A DNA stretch of 56,861 nucleotides from an uncultured Collinsella sp. (GTDB lineage Bacteria > Actinomycetota > Coriobacteriia > Coriobacteriales > Coriobacteriaceae). Below the pieces are notes generated by a model. That model was not told where the DNA came from. It made no database searches and saw only the letters and a list, made by a program, of their open reading frames with translations. This document shows, piece after piece, positions 22,067 to 30,662 of the stretch. The stretch is from contig UQHV01000017.1 of NCBI GenBank assembly GCA_900540895.1, positions 1-56,861 on the forward strand, given 5' to 3'. A program made the translations under genes and the position numbers. Each line of letters begins with the position of its first letter. Within the stretch, counting starts at the first letter, position 1.

Positions 22067-24643
22067 ATGTGCGATTGCACAGATCATAAGGACGAGATTC
22101 CTGCCTACGACGCGCAGGCCATTGAGTCCAAGTGGATGAAGGCCTGGGAGGACTCCAACCTCTTTGCCGTCGACACCGACGACAGTAAGCCCAAGAAGTA
22201 CGTGCTCGAGATGTTCCCGTATCCGTCGGGCGACCTGCACATGGGCCACGCTCGCAACTATACCATTGGCGATGCCATGGCCCGTCAGGCCCGCATGCGC
22301 GGCTACGACGTGCTGCATCCCATCGGCTTTGACGCCTTTGGTCTGCCTGCCGAGAACGCCGCCATCAAGCACAATACGCAGGCTGCCGCCTGGACGTATA
22401 AGAATATGGACCAGGCGCTCGCCACGATGAAGCGCATGGGCTTCTCCTACGATCTGGATCGCATGGTCAAGACCTGCAGCCCCGACTACTACCGCTGGGG
22501 TCAGTGGATCTTTGAGAAGCTGTGGGAAAAGGGCCTGGTCTACCGCAAGAAGAACCCGGTCAACTGGTGCCCCAACTGCAAGACCGTTCTGGCCAACGAG
22601 CAGGTCACCGAGGGCAAGTGCTGGCGCTGCGGCACCGAGCCCGAGAAGCGCGATCTTGAGCAGTGGTACTTCAAGATTACCGAGTACTCCCAGGAGCTGC
22701 TCGACGATCTGGAGAAGCTCCCCGGCTGGCCTGAGCGCGTCAAGCAGATGCAGGCCAACTGGATTGGCCGCTCCGAGGGCGCCGAGGTCGACTTTACCCT
22801 GTGCGACCAGGATGGCGAGCCCATCGAGGGCGACGAGGGCAAGATCACCGTCTTCACCACGCGTGCCGATACGCTCTTTGGCGTCTCCTTCTTTGTCCTG
22901 GCTCCCGAGTACGCCCGTCTGCACGAGCTCGTCGAGGGCACGGAGTACGAGGAGGCCGTGACCAAGATCGTCGAGGACTCCAAGCATATCTCTGCCGTCG
23001 AGCGCGCCCAGGGCGCTCTCGAGAAGCACGGTGCCTTTACCGGACGCTACGTGGTGAACCCCGTCAACGGCGAGAAGGTCCCCGTGTGGGTTGCCGATTA
23101 TGTCGTTGCCGACTACGGCACCGGCGCCGTCATGGCCGTTCCCTGCGGCGACCAGCGCGACTTTGAGTTTGCCCGCAAGTACGACCTGCCGATCGTGCCG
23201 ATTATCCTGGACGATGACGATCGCGCTGTCGTCGAGGCCAGCGGCGAGACCATCGATACCTTCCATGCCGAGACCGTCGACTGGGATTGCGCCCACGCTG
23301 CCGAGGGTACGCTGGTCCAGTCCGGCAAGTACACTGGCATGCGCGGCGGTAAGCACTCCGAGGGTGAGGCTGCCATCGTGGCCGACCTCGAGGCCATGGG
23401 CTGCGGCCGTCGCAAGGTCGAGTTCCGCCTGCGCGACTGGCTCATCAGCCGCCAGCGCTATTGGGGCAACCCCATCCCGGCCATCCACTGCGAGCACTGC
23501 GGTATTGTGCCCGTGCCCGAGGATCAACTGCCGGTGACGCTGCCCGAGAACCTGGACCTGGGCGCCGGCGAGACCCTCGCCGAGTGCAAGGACTTCTACG
23601 AGACCACTTGCCCGGTCTGCGGTCGCCCGGCCAAGCGCGAGACCGATACCATGGACACCTTCACCTGCTCCAGCTGGTATTACCTGCGCTATACCGACCC
23701 GCACAACACCGAGCTGCCCTTCTCCCGCGAGGCCGCCGACCGTTGGATGCCCGTCGATAACTACATCGGCGGCATCGAGCACGCCATTCTTCACCTGCTC
23801 TACAGCCGCTTCTTTACCAAGGCGCTGCGCGACCTGGGCCTGCTGAGCGTGGACGAGCCCTTCACCAACCTGCTGTGCCAGGGCATGGTCAAGGACGAGA
23901 ACGGCGACACCATGTCCAAGTCTAAGGGCAATGTGGTGCCCCCGAGCTCGGTTATCGAGCCCTACGGCGCCGACACCATGCGTCTGGCGATCCTGTTTAT
24001 CGCCCCGCCCGAGAAGGACTTCGACTGGGATCCCAAGGCCGTCGAGGGCGCCAACCGCTTTATTAAGCGCGCCTGGCGTATCGTGTGGCAGCTCGTCCAG
24101 TCGGGTGACGCCAACGTAGCCTTCGACAAGTCCGTGCTCGACGAGACCGCGATGAAGCTCTACCGCGAGCGTCACCGCACCATTGCCAAGTGCACCGAGG
24201 ACTTCGATCGCGGCCAGTTCAACACCGCGATCTCGGCCGTCATGGAGCTCGTCAACGCGGCGAGCGCCTACCTCAACGCCACCGAGGGCGCTGAGCGTGA
24301 CAAGGCTCTGTGCTACGGCGTGGCCAAGGACATCGTGAGCGTCCTGGCGCCCATCTGCCCGTTCTGGGCCGACGAGCTGTGGCACGAGGCCCTCGGCTGT
24401 GAGGGCAACGCCTACACCGCCGCCTGGCCCGAGTTCGACCTGGCCGAGTCCATCGAGGACACGGTGCAGATCGTCGTCCAGGTACTCGGCAAGGTCCGTG
24501 GCCGCATCGACGTGCCCCGCGATGCCTCCAACGAGGAAATGCAGGCTGCCGCCGAGGCTGCTGTCGCCAAGTGGACCGAGGGCAAGACGGTCGTCAAGGC
24601 TATCTGTGTACCCGGCAAGCTGGTCAACCTGGTGGTTAAGTAA
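22067..24643 (+). CDS. leuS: Leucyl-tRNA synthetase
   Basis: The protein is 858 aa, starting at ATG 22067 behind AAAGGAG. This class I enzyme charges tRNA-Leu. The HIGH motif appears as HMGH in PYPSGDLHMGHARNYTIGD, and KMSKS as MSKSKGNVV in DTMSKSKGNVVPPSS. Between them lie a zinc-like CPNC...CWRC segment and the editing domain (TTRADTLFGVSFFVLAPEY, YGTGAVMAVPCGDQRD). The anticodon-binding domain and a C-terminal extension end in the VQVLGKVRGRIDVP block. The length is normal for bacteria. The gene is monocistronic, followed by a hairpin at 24673-24704. Confidence 0.96.
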   Translation: MCDCTDHKDEIPAYDAQAIESKWMKAWEDSNLFAVDTDDSKPKKYVLEMFPYPSGDLHMGHARNYTIGDAMARQARMRGYDVLHPIGFDAFGLPAENAAIKHNTQAAAWTYKNMDQALATMKRMGFSYDLDRMVKTCSPDYYRWGQWIFEKLWEKGLVYRKKNPVNWCPNCKTVLANEQVTEGKCWRCGTEPEKRDLEQWYFKITEYSQELLDDLEKLPGWPERVKQMQANWIGRSEGAEVDFTLCDQDGEPIEGDEGKITVFTTRADTLFGVSFFVLAPEYARLHELVEGTEYEEAVTKIVEDSKHISAVERAQGALEKHGAFTGRYVVNPVNGEKVPVWVADYVVADYGTGAVMAVPCGDQRDFEFARKYDLPIVPIILDDDDRAVVEASGETIDTFHAETVDWDCAHAAEGTLVQSGKYTGMRGGKHSEGEAAIVADLEAMGCGRRKVEFRLRDWLISRQRYWGNPIPAIHCEHCGIVPVPEDQLPVTLPENLDLGAGETLAECKDFYETTCPVCGRPAKRETDTMDTFTCSSWYYLRYTDPHNTELPFSREAADRWMPVDNYIGGIEHAILHLLYSRFFTKALRDLGLLSVDEPFTNLLCQGMVKDENGDTMSKSKGNVVPPSSVIEPYGADTMRLAILFIAPPEKDFDWDPKAVEGANRFIKRAWRIVWQLVQSGDANVAFDKSVLDETAMKLYRERHRTIAKCTEDFDRGQFNTAISAVMELVNAASAYLNATEGAERDKALCYGVAKDIVSVLAPICPFWADELWHEALGCEGNAYTAAWPEFDLAESIEDTVQIVVQVLGKVRGRIDVPRDASNEEMQAAAEAAVAKWTEGKTVVKAICVPGKLVNLVVK

Positions 24644-24672
24644 TCACTGCGAGCATAACTGACGCATAAAAG

Positions 24673-24708
24673 ACGAGGGGCGATTCGGTTGGGTCGTCCC
24701 TCGTTTCG
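24673..24708 (+). terminator. Terminator of leuS
   Basis: ACGAGGGGCGA pairs with TCGTCCCTCGT (one G-T) around a 10-nt loop, followed by TTTCG. The T-run is short. Confidence 0.6.
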
Positions 24709-24747
24709 CGTAATATGCCCTGCTTGGCTTGTGCCGAGCGCCACCCT

Positions 24748-25320
24748 CTACGGAATGTGCACCAGGTCCCTAAAGTAGACATTGCCCGTCTGCTCCTCAA
24801 ACATCCAGATGTTGAGGTAGATGTCGTTGAGGTCGTTGTTCACGTCAAAGTCCGGGTCGTCGAAGGTGCCTACAAAGGTGAGCATCGCGGTCGCTTCTGC
24901 GCCTGCGGCGACGGGCTGGCGCATGCGCACGTCGCGGACGACACCGTTGACGTAGGCATAAGCATCAACATCGCCAAACATCATGTCGACATCGGTGTTG
25001 TTTGTCACCGCAAAGACCAACACGGCGTCGCCGTACCCATCCGTGTCCTTGCCCACGCAGGTAACATGGATGTTCTCGTCTGCCTCTAGGTTGATGGGGA
25101 ACTGTTCTTGAGGGTCGGGACCTAAGCCCTGGGGGTCGACTATTTCTTCGTCTATTTTGTCGAAGTGTTCCGATGGCGTCGTTTTCTTGATGGCTTTGGT
25201 GCTGCCGAGATCCGGCTCGCATGGTCCGGTGTTGCCATCGATGTTGCTGCAGCCCACCAGAGCGAACGAGCAGACTGCAATGGCGAGCGCGATCGTGCAG
25301 AGGGTGCCTAGGCGTTTCAT
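24748..25320 (-). CDS. Lipoprotein with Ig-like domain
   Basis: The protein is 190 aa. Its lipoprotein signal peptide has the lipobox LVGC (Cys at residue 24), so it should be anchored outside the membrane. A polar linker leads to a beta-rich domain (VTCVGKDTDGYGDAVLVFAVTNNTDVDMMF, DVRMRQPVAAGAEATAML) of the type found in DUF4352/DUF5067 proteins, which are extracellular immunoglobulin-like folds. The exact family and role are unknown. It converges on leuS and has its own promoter region toward 25321. Confidence 0.75.
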   Translation of the reverse strand: MKRLGTLCTIALAIAVCSFALVGCSNIDGNTGPCEPDLGSTKAIKKTTPSEHFDKIDEEIVDPQGLGPDPQEQFPINLEADENIHVTCVGKDTDGYGDAVLVFAVTNNTDVDMMFGDVDAYAYVNGVVRDVRMRQPVAAGAEATAMLTFVGTFDDPDFDVNNDLNDIYLNIWMFEEQTGNVYFRDLVHIP

Positions 25321-25582
25321 GGTGTCTCCTTGCCGTAGAGGATCCGGAAGGTTGTGCGGTCTATGCGTGAATACGGCTTAACTGTTTCTGAATGTCCCTT
25401 ACAAGCAGTCTTGCCGATGTGTGACCAGTGATGGAATGCCCATGGGGCCCGATTTGGCCGGCGCACTGGGACGCATGGCCCGTTTTGGGGCTTTTGGGGA
25501 GTACCGCACAGGAGTCCTCGCCTAATTGTCCTATTCTTGTGGAGAAGCTGTGGGCTAGCTGACCTGCGAATTTCTATTGCGC
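25321..25582. other. Intergenic stretch with nothing recognised
   Basis: This is the gap between the divergent lipoprotein and rimP operons. It must hold the lipoprotein promoter on the - strand, but no convincing hexamer pair, repeat or RNA could be assigned. Confidence 0.5.
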
Positions 25583-25611
25583 TTGCACGTTTTCGCAGGA
25601 ATTGGTATAGT
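25583..25611 (+). promoter_or_regulatory. Promoter of the rimP-nusA-infB operon
   Basis: TTGCAC (25583-25588), a 17-bp spacer and TATAGT (25606-25611) match the main sigma consensus. The predicted start near 25618 gives a leader of about 70 nt before rimP that contains a terminator hairpin. Confidence 0.7.
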
Positions 25612-25636
25612 TTGCTTGCAAATGAAGTTGTAATTG

Positions 25637-25669
25637 AAAGAAGTGGGGTTTCGGCCCCGCTTCTTTTTT
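25637..25669 (+). terminator. Intrinsic terminator in the rimP-nusA-infB leader (possible attenuator)
   Basis: AAAGAAGTGGGG pairs with CCCCGCTTCTTT (one G-T) over a 6-nt loop, running into further T residues. It lies between the promoter at 25583 and the rimP start at 25690, so it can act only on the operon transcript. Confidence 0.8.
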
Positions 25670-25689
25670 GTATGGATGGAGGTGCCGCA

Positions 25690-26184
25690 ATGGTCAAGAC
25701 CAAGACCGAGCAGGCGATCATCGACGCGCTCGAGGCCGTCGCTCCCCAGCACGATGTCGATATTGTCGACGTTGAGCTCGTGGGCGCCACCAAGGCCCCC
25801 TGCGTGCGTGTGCGTATCGAGGGTGCCGAGGGTCAGAGCCTGTCGCTCAACGACGTCACGGCCAATACCAAGTGGGTCGGCGACGTGATCGAGGAGCTCG
25901 ACCCCATTTCTTCGAGCTACACGCTCGAGGTGTCGAGCCCGGGTATGGCGCGCCCGCTGCGCCGTCCGCGTGACTTTGCCCGCTTTGTGGGCGAGAACTG
26001 CGAGCTCACCTCCACCGCCACCGAGGGCCGTCGCAAGTACTCCGGCAAGATTGCTGCCGCGACCGAGACGAACGTGACCCTCGAGCTCGAGGACGGCGAG
26101 TCCGTCATCCTCGATTTCTCTGATGTTAAAAAGTGCAAGTTGAAGCCCACCTACGACTTCAAGCCCGCGAAGGAAGGAAACTAA
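25690..26184 (+). CDS. rimP: Ribosome maturation factor RimP
   Basis: The protein is 164 aa. ATG 25690 has GGAGGTG upstream; the longer frame would run through the leader terminator. The RimP N-terminal domain shows VDIVDVELVGATKAPCVRVRIEG and the SSYTLEVSSPGMARPLRRPRDF block, with the SH3-like C-terminal domain (KYSGKIAAATETNVTLEL) behind it. It is needed for 30S subunit assembly. It is the first gene of the operon with nusA and infB, and nusA follows by one base. Confidence 0.93.
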   Translation: MVKTKTEQAIIDALEAVAPQHDVDIVDVELVGATKAPCVRVRIEGAEGQSLSLNDVTANTKWVGDVIEELDPISSSYTLEVSSPGMARPLRRPRDFARFVGENCELTSTATEGRRKYSGKIAAATETNVTLELEDGESVILDFSDVKKCKLKPTYDFKPAKEGN

Positions 26185-26185
26185 C

Positions 26186-27433
26186 ATGGCAGCATCCGAC
26201 ATGATGTCCGCCCTGATGGAGCTTTGCCAGGAGAGGCACATCGACCAGCTCTACCTGATCGACCGCCTGGAGCAGTCGCTCGCCAAGAGCTATGCCGAGA
26301 TCCTGCATCTTGAGTGGGGCGCCAAGGTGACCATCGACCGCACCACCGGCAAGATCTACGTTTACCGTCTGGAGCCGATCGACGATTCCATGGACGAGGA
26401 GGGCAACTTCACCGAGTTCGAGGAGATCGACGTCACCCCCAAGAACACGAGCCGCATCGCCGCCCAGCATGCCAAGGCCGAGATCAACGCCATCGTGCGC
26501 AACTCCGCCCGCGAGCAGATCTACGAGGAGTTCTCCGGCCGTATCGGTGACCTCATCAGCGGTACCGTGCTGCAGTCCACGCCCGACTTCACGATCGTCA
26601 AGATCCGCGATGGCGTCGAGGCCGAGCTGCCACATTTTGACCAGCGTCGTTACGAGAACGAGCGCAACGAGCGTCCGATGGGCGAGCGCTATCTGCACAA
26701 CCAGCACATCAAGGCCGTGATCATCGACGTCCGCGATCCCAACTCCAACCTGCAGCCGGTTCGCGGCGAGCACAGCCGTCCGCCGATTGTCATCTCCCGT
26801 ACCCACCCCGAGCTCATGCGTCGTCTGTTTGAGCAGGAGGTGCCCGAGATCTATGAGGGCACCGTCCAGATTAAGTCGATCGCCCGCGAGCCCGGCCAGC
26901 GCTCCAAGGTCGCCGTCCACTCGCTCGACGACCGCCTGGATCCCGTGGGCGCTTGCGTCGGCCCCAAGGGCAGCCGTGTCCGTGCCGTCGTGGGCGAGCT
27001 CCGCGGAGAGCGTGTCGACGTCATCCTGTGGGATGCCGATCCGGCCGTCTACGTCGCCAACGCCCTGTCGCCCGCCAAGGTCACCCGCGTCCTCATCGAC
27101 GAGGAGAAGGCCTATGCCGGCGTCATCGTGCCCGACGACCAGCTTTCGCTCGCCATCGGCAAGGAGGGCCAGAATGCCCGTCTCGCCGCTCGCCTGACCG
27201 GCTGGCACATCGACATCAAGTCCGAGACCCTTGCCGCCGACATCCTCAAGAACGTCCCCGTTCACGAGGAGCCCGCCGCCGACCTGATCGGTGACGAGGA
27301 GGACGATGACGTCCGTCGCTGCGAGTACGTGTCCGAGGACGGCGTCCAGTGCCGCAACCAGGCCCGCCCCGGCTCCCGTTTCTGCGGTGTCCACGACACC
27401 GACGCCTTCGATGATGCGGAGGACCTGATCTAG
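26186..27433 (+). CDS. nusA: Transcription factor NusA with C-terminal Cys-rich extension
   Basis: The protein is 415 aa. NusA binds RNA polymerase and RNA and modulates pausing, termination and antitermination. Its N-terminal domain (residues 1-125) is followed by S1 (GDLISGTVLQSTPDFTIVKI) and two KH domains (CVGPKGSRVRAVVGELRGERVDVILW; IGKEGQNARLAARLTGWHIDI). The C-terminus carries an unusual C-x7-C-x10-C-x2-H cluster (CEYVSEDGVQC...FCGVH), which could bind zinc. The ylxR gene that often lies between nusA and infB is absent here; infB follows after 91 bp. Confidence 0.95.
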   Translation: MAASDMMSALMELCQERHIDQLYLIDRLEQSLAKSYAEILHLEWGAKVTIDRTTGKIYVYRLEPIDDSMDEEGNFTEFEEIDVTPKNTSRIAAQHAKAEINAIVRNSAREQIYEEFSGRIGDLISGTVLQSTPDFTIVKIRDGVEAELPHFDQRRYENERNERPMGERYLHNQHIKAVIIDVRDPNSNLQPVRGEHSRPPIVISRTHPELMRRLFEQEVPEIYEGTVQIKSIAREPGQRSKVAVHSLDDRLDPVGACVGPKGSRVRAVVGELRGERVDVILWDADPAVYVANALSPAKVTRVLIDEEKAYAGVIVPDDQLSLAIGKEGQNARLAARLTGWHIDIKSETLAADILKNVPVHEEPAADLIGDEEDDDVRRCEYVSEDGVQCRNQARPGSRFCGVHDTDAFDDAEDLI

Positions 27434-27524
27434 CGCGCGGTCGCGTCGGGCGGGTCCCGGCGCATCTCCCACGCTCGTTCAGTCTCTAGGCACCCAAGGT
27501 GCCAGAAAGGGTAGGTGAAGTCAT

Positions 27525-30239
27525 ATGGCAAAAGTCCGTGTGTCCACCCTGGCCAAAGAGTTCGGCATGACCTCCAAGGAACTGATGGGTCATCTCGCCG
27601 AAATGAAGATTCCCGCTAAGTCCGCTTCCTCCGCCCTGGAGGACGCTTACGTCGCCATGGTCCGCAAGCAGCTCGCCTCGGTGATCGAGGCCCGCGCCAA
27701 GGAAGTCGAGGCCGCCAAGCAGGCCGAGGAGGAGGCAGCCGCCGCCGAGGAGGCAGCGCGCGCTGCCGAGGCCGAGCGCGAGCGCATCGCCGCCGAGAAG
27801 GCACGCGAGGAGGAGCGCCGCCAGTTCGCCGCGGCCCAGGCTGCCGAGGAGGCTGCCCGCGCCGAGGCCGAGGCCAAGAAGAAGGCCGAGCAGGAGCGCC
27901 TTGCCCGCGAGAAGGAGGAGGCTGCCCGTGAGGCCCAGCGCCGCGCCGTCCCCGCTTCCGACTCCGGTTCGCGCTTCCGTTCGCTGCTCGACCAGATCGC
28001 CGCACAGGAGACCGTGCTCAAGGAGAAGAAGGACGCCGAAGACAAGGCCAAGGCCGAGCGCGCCGCTGAGCGCGGCAACCGTCGTGGCGGTAACAACGAC
28101 CGCCGCGGTGGCCGTCGTAACGATCGCAACGCTTCCGACAACAACTCCGAGCGCAACGCCTCCGAGAGCCGTCCGCACAGCCATCGCACCAACGCCAGCA
28201 ACAACGTCGCTGCTGGCATGGACTTCCCCAACCCCGATAAACAGGGCAAGGGCAAGAAGCGCAAGGGCGGTCACAACAACGAAGAGGACCACTACAGCCG
28301 CATGGCTCGCGAGGCCGAGGAGTACAGCCGCGAGAAGGTGCTCGAGGAGGCTCGTGCTGCCGTCGAGGAGGCCTCTCGCGAGTCCACCGGTCGCCGCAAG
28401 AAGCGCAAGGAGAAGCGCGAGCGCGAGGCTGCCAAGGCGCAGGAGGAGCGCAAGATAGAGGAGGCGCTGGCCCAGGGCGTGAACCCCGAGGACCTCGACG
28501 CCATCAAGGTCTCCCAGGGCGTTACCGTCCAGGAGCTTGCCGAGGCGCTCGACGTTCCGGCCAACGACATCATCAAGCGCCTGTTCCTGCTTGGTACGCC
28601 GCTCACCATGACGCAGTCCATGTCCGACGACCTCGTCGAGCTCGTCGCCGACGACCTGGGTCGTCAGATCAAGATCATCACCCCCGAGGAGGAGAACACC
28701 TTCTCGTTCTATGACGATCCCGCCGACCTTAAGCCGCGCGCCCCGGTCGTCACCGTCATGGGCCACGTCGACCACGGCAAGACGTCGCTGCTCGACGCCA
28801 TCCGTCACACCGGCGTTGCTGCCGGCGAGGCGGGCGGCATTACGCAGGCCATCGGCGCTTCGCAGGTCATGATCAACGACCGCAAGATCACCTTCATCGA
28901 TACCCCGGGCCACGCCACCTTTACGGCTATGCGTGCCCGTGGCGCCAAGGTGACCGACATCGTCATTCTGATCGTGGCTGCCGACGACGGCATCATGCCC
29001 CAGACCGTCGAGTCGATCAACCACGCCAAGGCCGCCGGCGTACCCATCGTCGTCGCCGTCAACAAGATCGATAAGCCGGGCGCCAACCCCGACCGTGTGC
29101 GTCAGGAGCTCACCGAGTACGGAGTCATCCCCGAGGAGTGGGGCGGACAGAACATGTTCGTCAACATCTCGGCTAAGCAGAAGATCGGTATCGACGAACT
29201 TCTGGAGACCGTGCTGCTCCAGGCCGACGTGCTCGAGCTCAAGGCCAACCCGGACACCTTTGCCTCCGGCAACGTCCTCGAGGCCAAGCTCGACAAGGGC
29301 CGCGGCTCGGTCGCTACCGTGCTCGTGACCCGCGGTACCCTGCACGTGGGCGATACGCTGGTCGCCGGCCTTACCTACGGCCGCGTCCGCGCCATGCTCG
29401 ACCCCAAGGGCCGCGCCGTCACCGAGGCCGGTCCCTCCGACGCCGTCGAGATTTTGGGCCTGCAGTCCGTGCCCAACGCCGGCGACGAGTTCCGCGTGTT
29501 CGAGGACGAGCGCGAGGCACGCGCCCTGGCCGACGAGCGTTCGCTCAAGGCCCGTATCGAGGAGCAGAGCCGCGTGAAGCACGTGACGCTCGAGAACCTC
29601 TTCGAGACCATCGCCGACGCCGAGGTCAAGGAGCTCAACCTGATCATCAAGGCCGACGTCCAGGGCTCCATCGAGGCCCTTCAGGACTCTCTCGACAAGA
29701 TGGATCAGTCCGAGGTGCGTATCAACACGATCCACTCCGCCGTTGGTGCCATCAACGAGACCGACGTCGTCCTGGCCGACGCCTCCAACGCCATCATCAT
29801 CGGCTTTGGCGTCCGTCCCGACGGCAAGGCCCGCTCCGCTGCCGAGCGCGAGGGCGTCGAGATCCGTTGCTACGACGTCATCTACAAGTGCCTCGAGGAC
29901 CTCGACGCTGCTCGCATCGGTATGCTCAAGCCCACCGAGGTCGAGGTCTCCACGGGTACTGCGACCGTTCTGGACACCTTCAAGGTGCCCAAGGTCGGCA
30001 TCGCCGCCGGTGTCCGCGTCGAAGAGGGCGAGATCGCCGCGACCGATTCTGTGCGCCTGGTGCGCGACGGCATCGTGGTCTTCAACGGTAAAATCGCCTC
30101 GATGCGCCACTACAAGGACGAGGCCAAGAGCCTCAAGAGCGGCTCCGAGGGCGGTATTGGCCTGGAGAACTTCCAGGACATCAAGCCTGGCGACACCATT
30201 GAGGGCTACCGCATCGACCAGGTTGCCCGTACCGAGTAG
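27525..30239 (+). CDS. infB: Translation initiation factor IF-2
   Basis: The protein is 904 aa. IF-2 is the GTPase that brings initiator tRNA to the 30S subunit. An N-terminal IF2_N domain (VRVSTLAKEFGMTSKELMGHL) leads into a long Ala/Glu/Arg-rich coil (residues about 65-300). A second IF2_N-like segment and the G domain follow: GHVDHGKT (G1), DTPGH (G3), NKID (G4). Domains II-IV run to the C-terminus (VSTGTATVLDTFKVPKVGIAAG). The start at ATG 27525 follows AAAGGGTAGGTGAAG. rbfA follows 12 bp later. Confidence 0.97.
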   Translation: MAKVRVSTLAKEFGMTSKELMGHLAEMKIPAKSASSALEDAYVAMVRKQLASVIEARAKEVEAAKQAEEEAAAAEEAARAAEAERERIAAEKAREEERRQFAAAQAAEEAARAEAEAKKKAEQERLAREKEEAAREAQRRAVPASDSGSRFRSLLDQIAAQETVLKEKKDAEDKAKAERAAERGNRRGGNNDRRGGRRNDRNASDNNSERNASESRPHSHRTNASNNVAAGMDFPNPDKQGKGKKRKGGHNNEEDHYSRMAREAEEYSREKVLEEARAAVEEASRESTGRRKKRKEKREREAAKAQEERKIEEALAQGVNPEDLDAIKVSQGVTVQELAEALDVPANDIIKRLFLLGTPLTMTQSMSDDLVELVADDLGRQIKIITPEEENTFSFYDDPADLKPRAPVVTVMGHVDHGKTSLLDAIRHTGVAAGEAGGITQAIGASQVMINDRKITFIDTPGHATFTAMRARGAKVTDIVILIVAADDGIMPQTVESINHAKAAGVPIVVAVNKIDKPGANPDRVRQELTEYGVIPEEWGGQNMFVNISAKQKIGIDELLETVLLQADVLELKANPDTFASGNVLEAKLDKGRGSVATVLVTRGTLHVGDTLVAGLTYGRVRAMLDPKGRAVTEAGPSDAVEILGLQSVPNAGDEFRVFEDEREARALADERSLKARIEEQSRVKHVTLENLFETIADAEVKELNLIIKADVQGSIEALQDSLDKMDQSEVRINTIHSAVGAINETDVVLADASNAIIIGFGVRPDGKARSAAEREGVEIRCYDVIYKCLEDLDAARIGMLKPTEVEVSTGTATVLDTFKVPKVGIAAGVRVEEGEIAATDSVRLVRDGIVVFNGKIASMRHYKDEAKSLKSGSEGGIGLENFQDIKPGDTIEGYRIDQVARTE

Positions 30240-30251
30240 GGGGGTAGCGCT

Positions 30252-30662
30252 ATGAAGCAAACGCAGGCAACCCGCCGTCTGGGCGAGCAGCTTCGCGAGA
30301 AGCTCGGTTATATCCTGCTCTTTGAGGTTTCCGATCCGCGTCTCGACCTGGTCACCTTGACCGCGGTCGAGGTCGCGGTGGACCGTTCGTTCGCGCGCGT
30401 GTACGTGTCGTGCGACGCGAGCCGCTACGAGGAGGTCATGGAGGCGCTCGCCAGCGCCAAGGGCCGCATTCGTAGCCTGTTGGCCCGCTCGCTCGATTGG
30501 CGCGTCACGCCCGAGCTCGATTTTCGCATCGATCGCTCGACCGATGAGGCCGAGCGCATCACGCGCGCGCTGGAAAACGTTCCCGCCACGCTTGCGATCG
30601 AAAAGGACGAGGACGGCTATCCCATAGCGGATGCCGCCCAGGAGGCAGCTTTAGATGAGTAA
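30252..30662 (+). CDS. rbfA: Ribosome-binding factor A
   Basis: The protein is 136 aa. The single KH-like domain of RbfA is clear: TRRLGEQLREKLGYILLFEVSDPRLDLVTLTAVEVAVDRSFARVYV, and SLDWRVTPELDFRIDRSTDEAERI. It binds the 30S subunit late in assembly and helps 16S rRNA processing and cold adaptation. It overlaps the start of the next gene by 8 bp, so the two are translationally coupled. Confidence 0.93.
   Translation: MKQTQATRRLGEQLREKLGYILLFEVSDPRLDLVTLTAVEVAVDRSFARVYVSCDASRYEEVMEALASAKGRIRSLLARSLDWRVTPELDFRIDRSTDEAERITRALENVPATLAIEKDEDGYPIADAAQEAALDE

Noticed and set aside
22028..24385. Long open frame (785 aa) on the - strand opposite leuS
   Set aside because: It is a shadow frame created by GC-rich codon use; leuS on the + strand has all synthetase motifs.
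27486..30260. 924-aa open frame opposite infB
   Set aside because: The composition (Leu/Gly/Val runs) is that of an antisense shadow, and infB is unambiguous.
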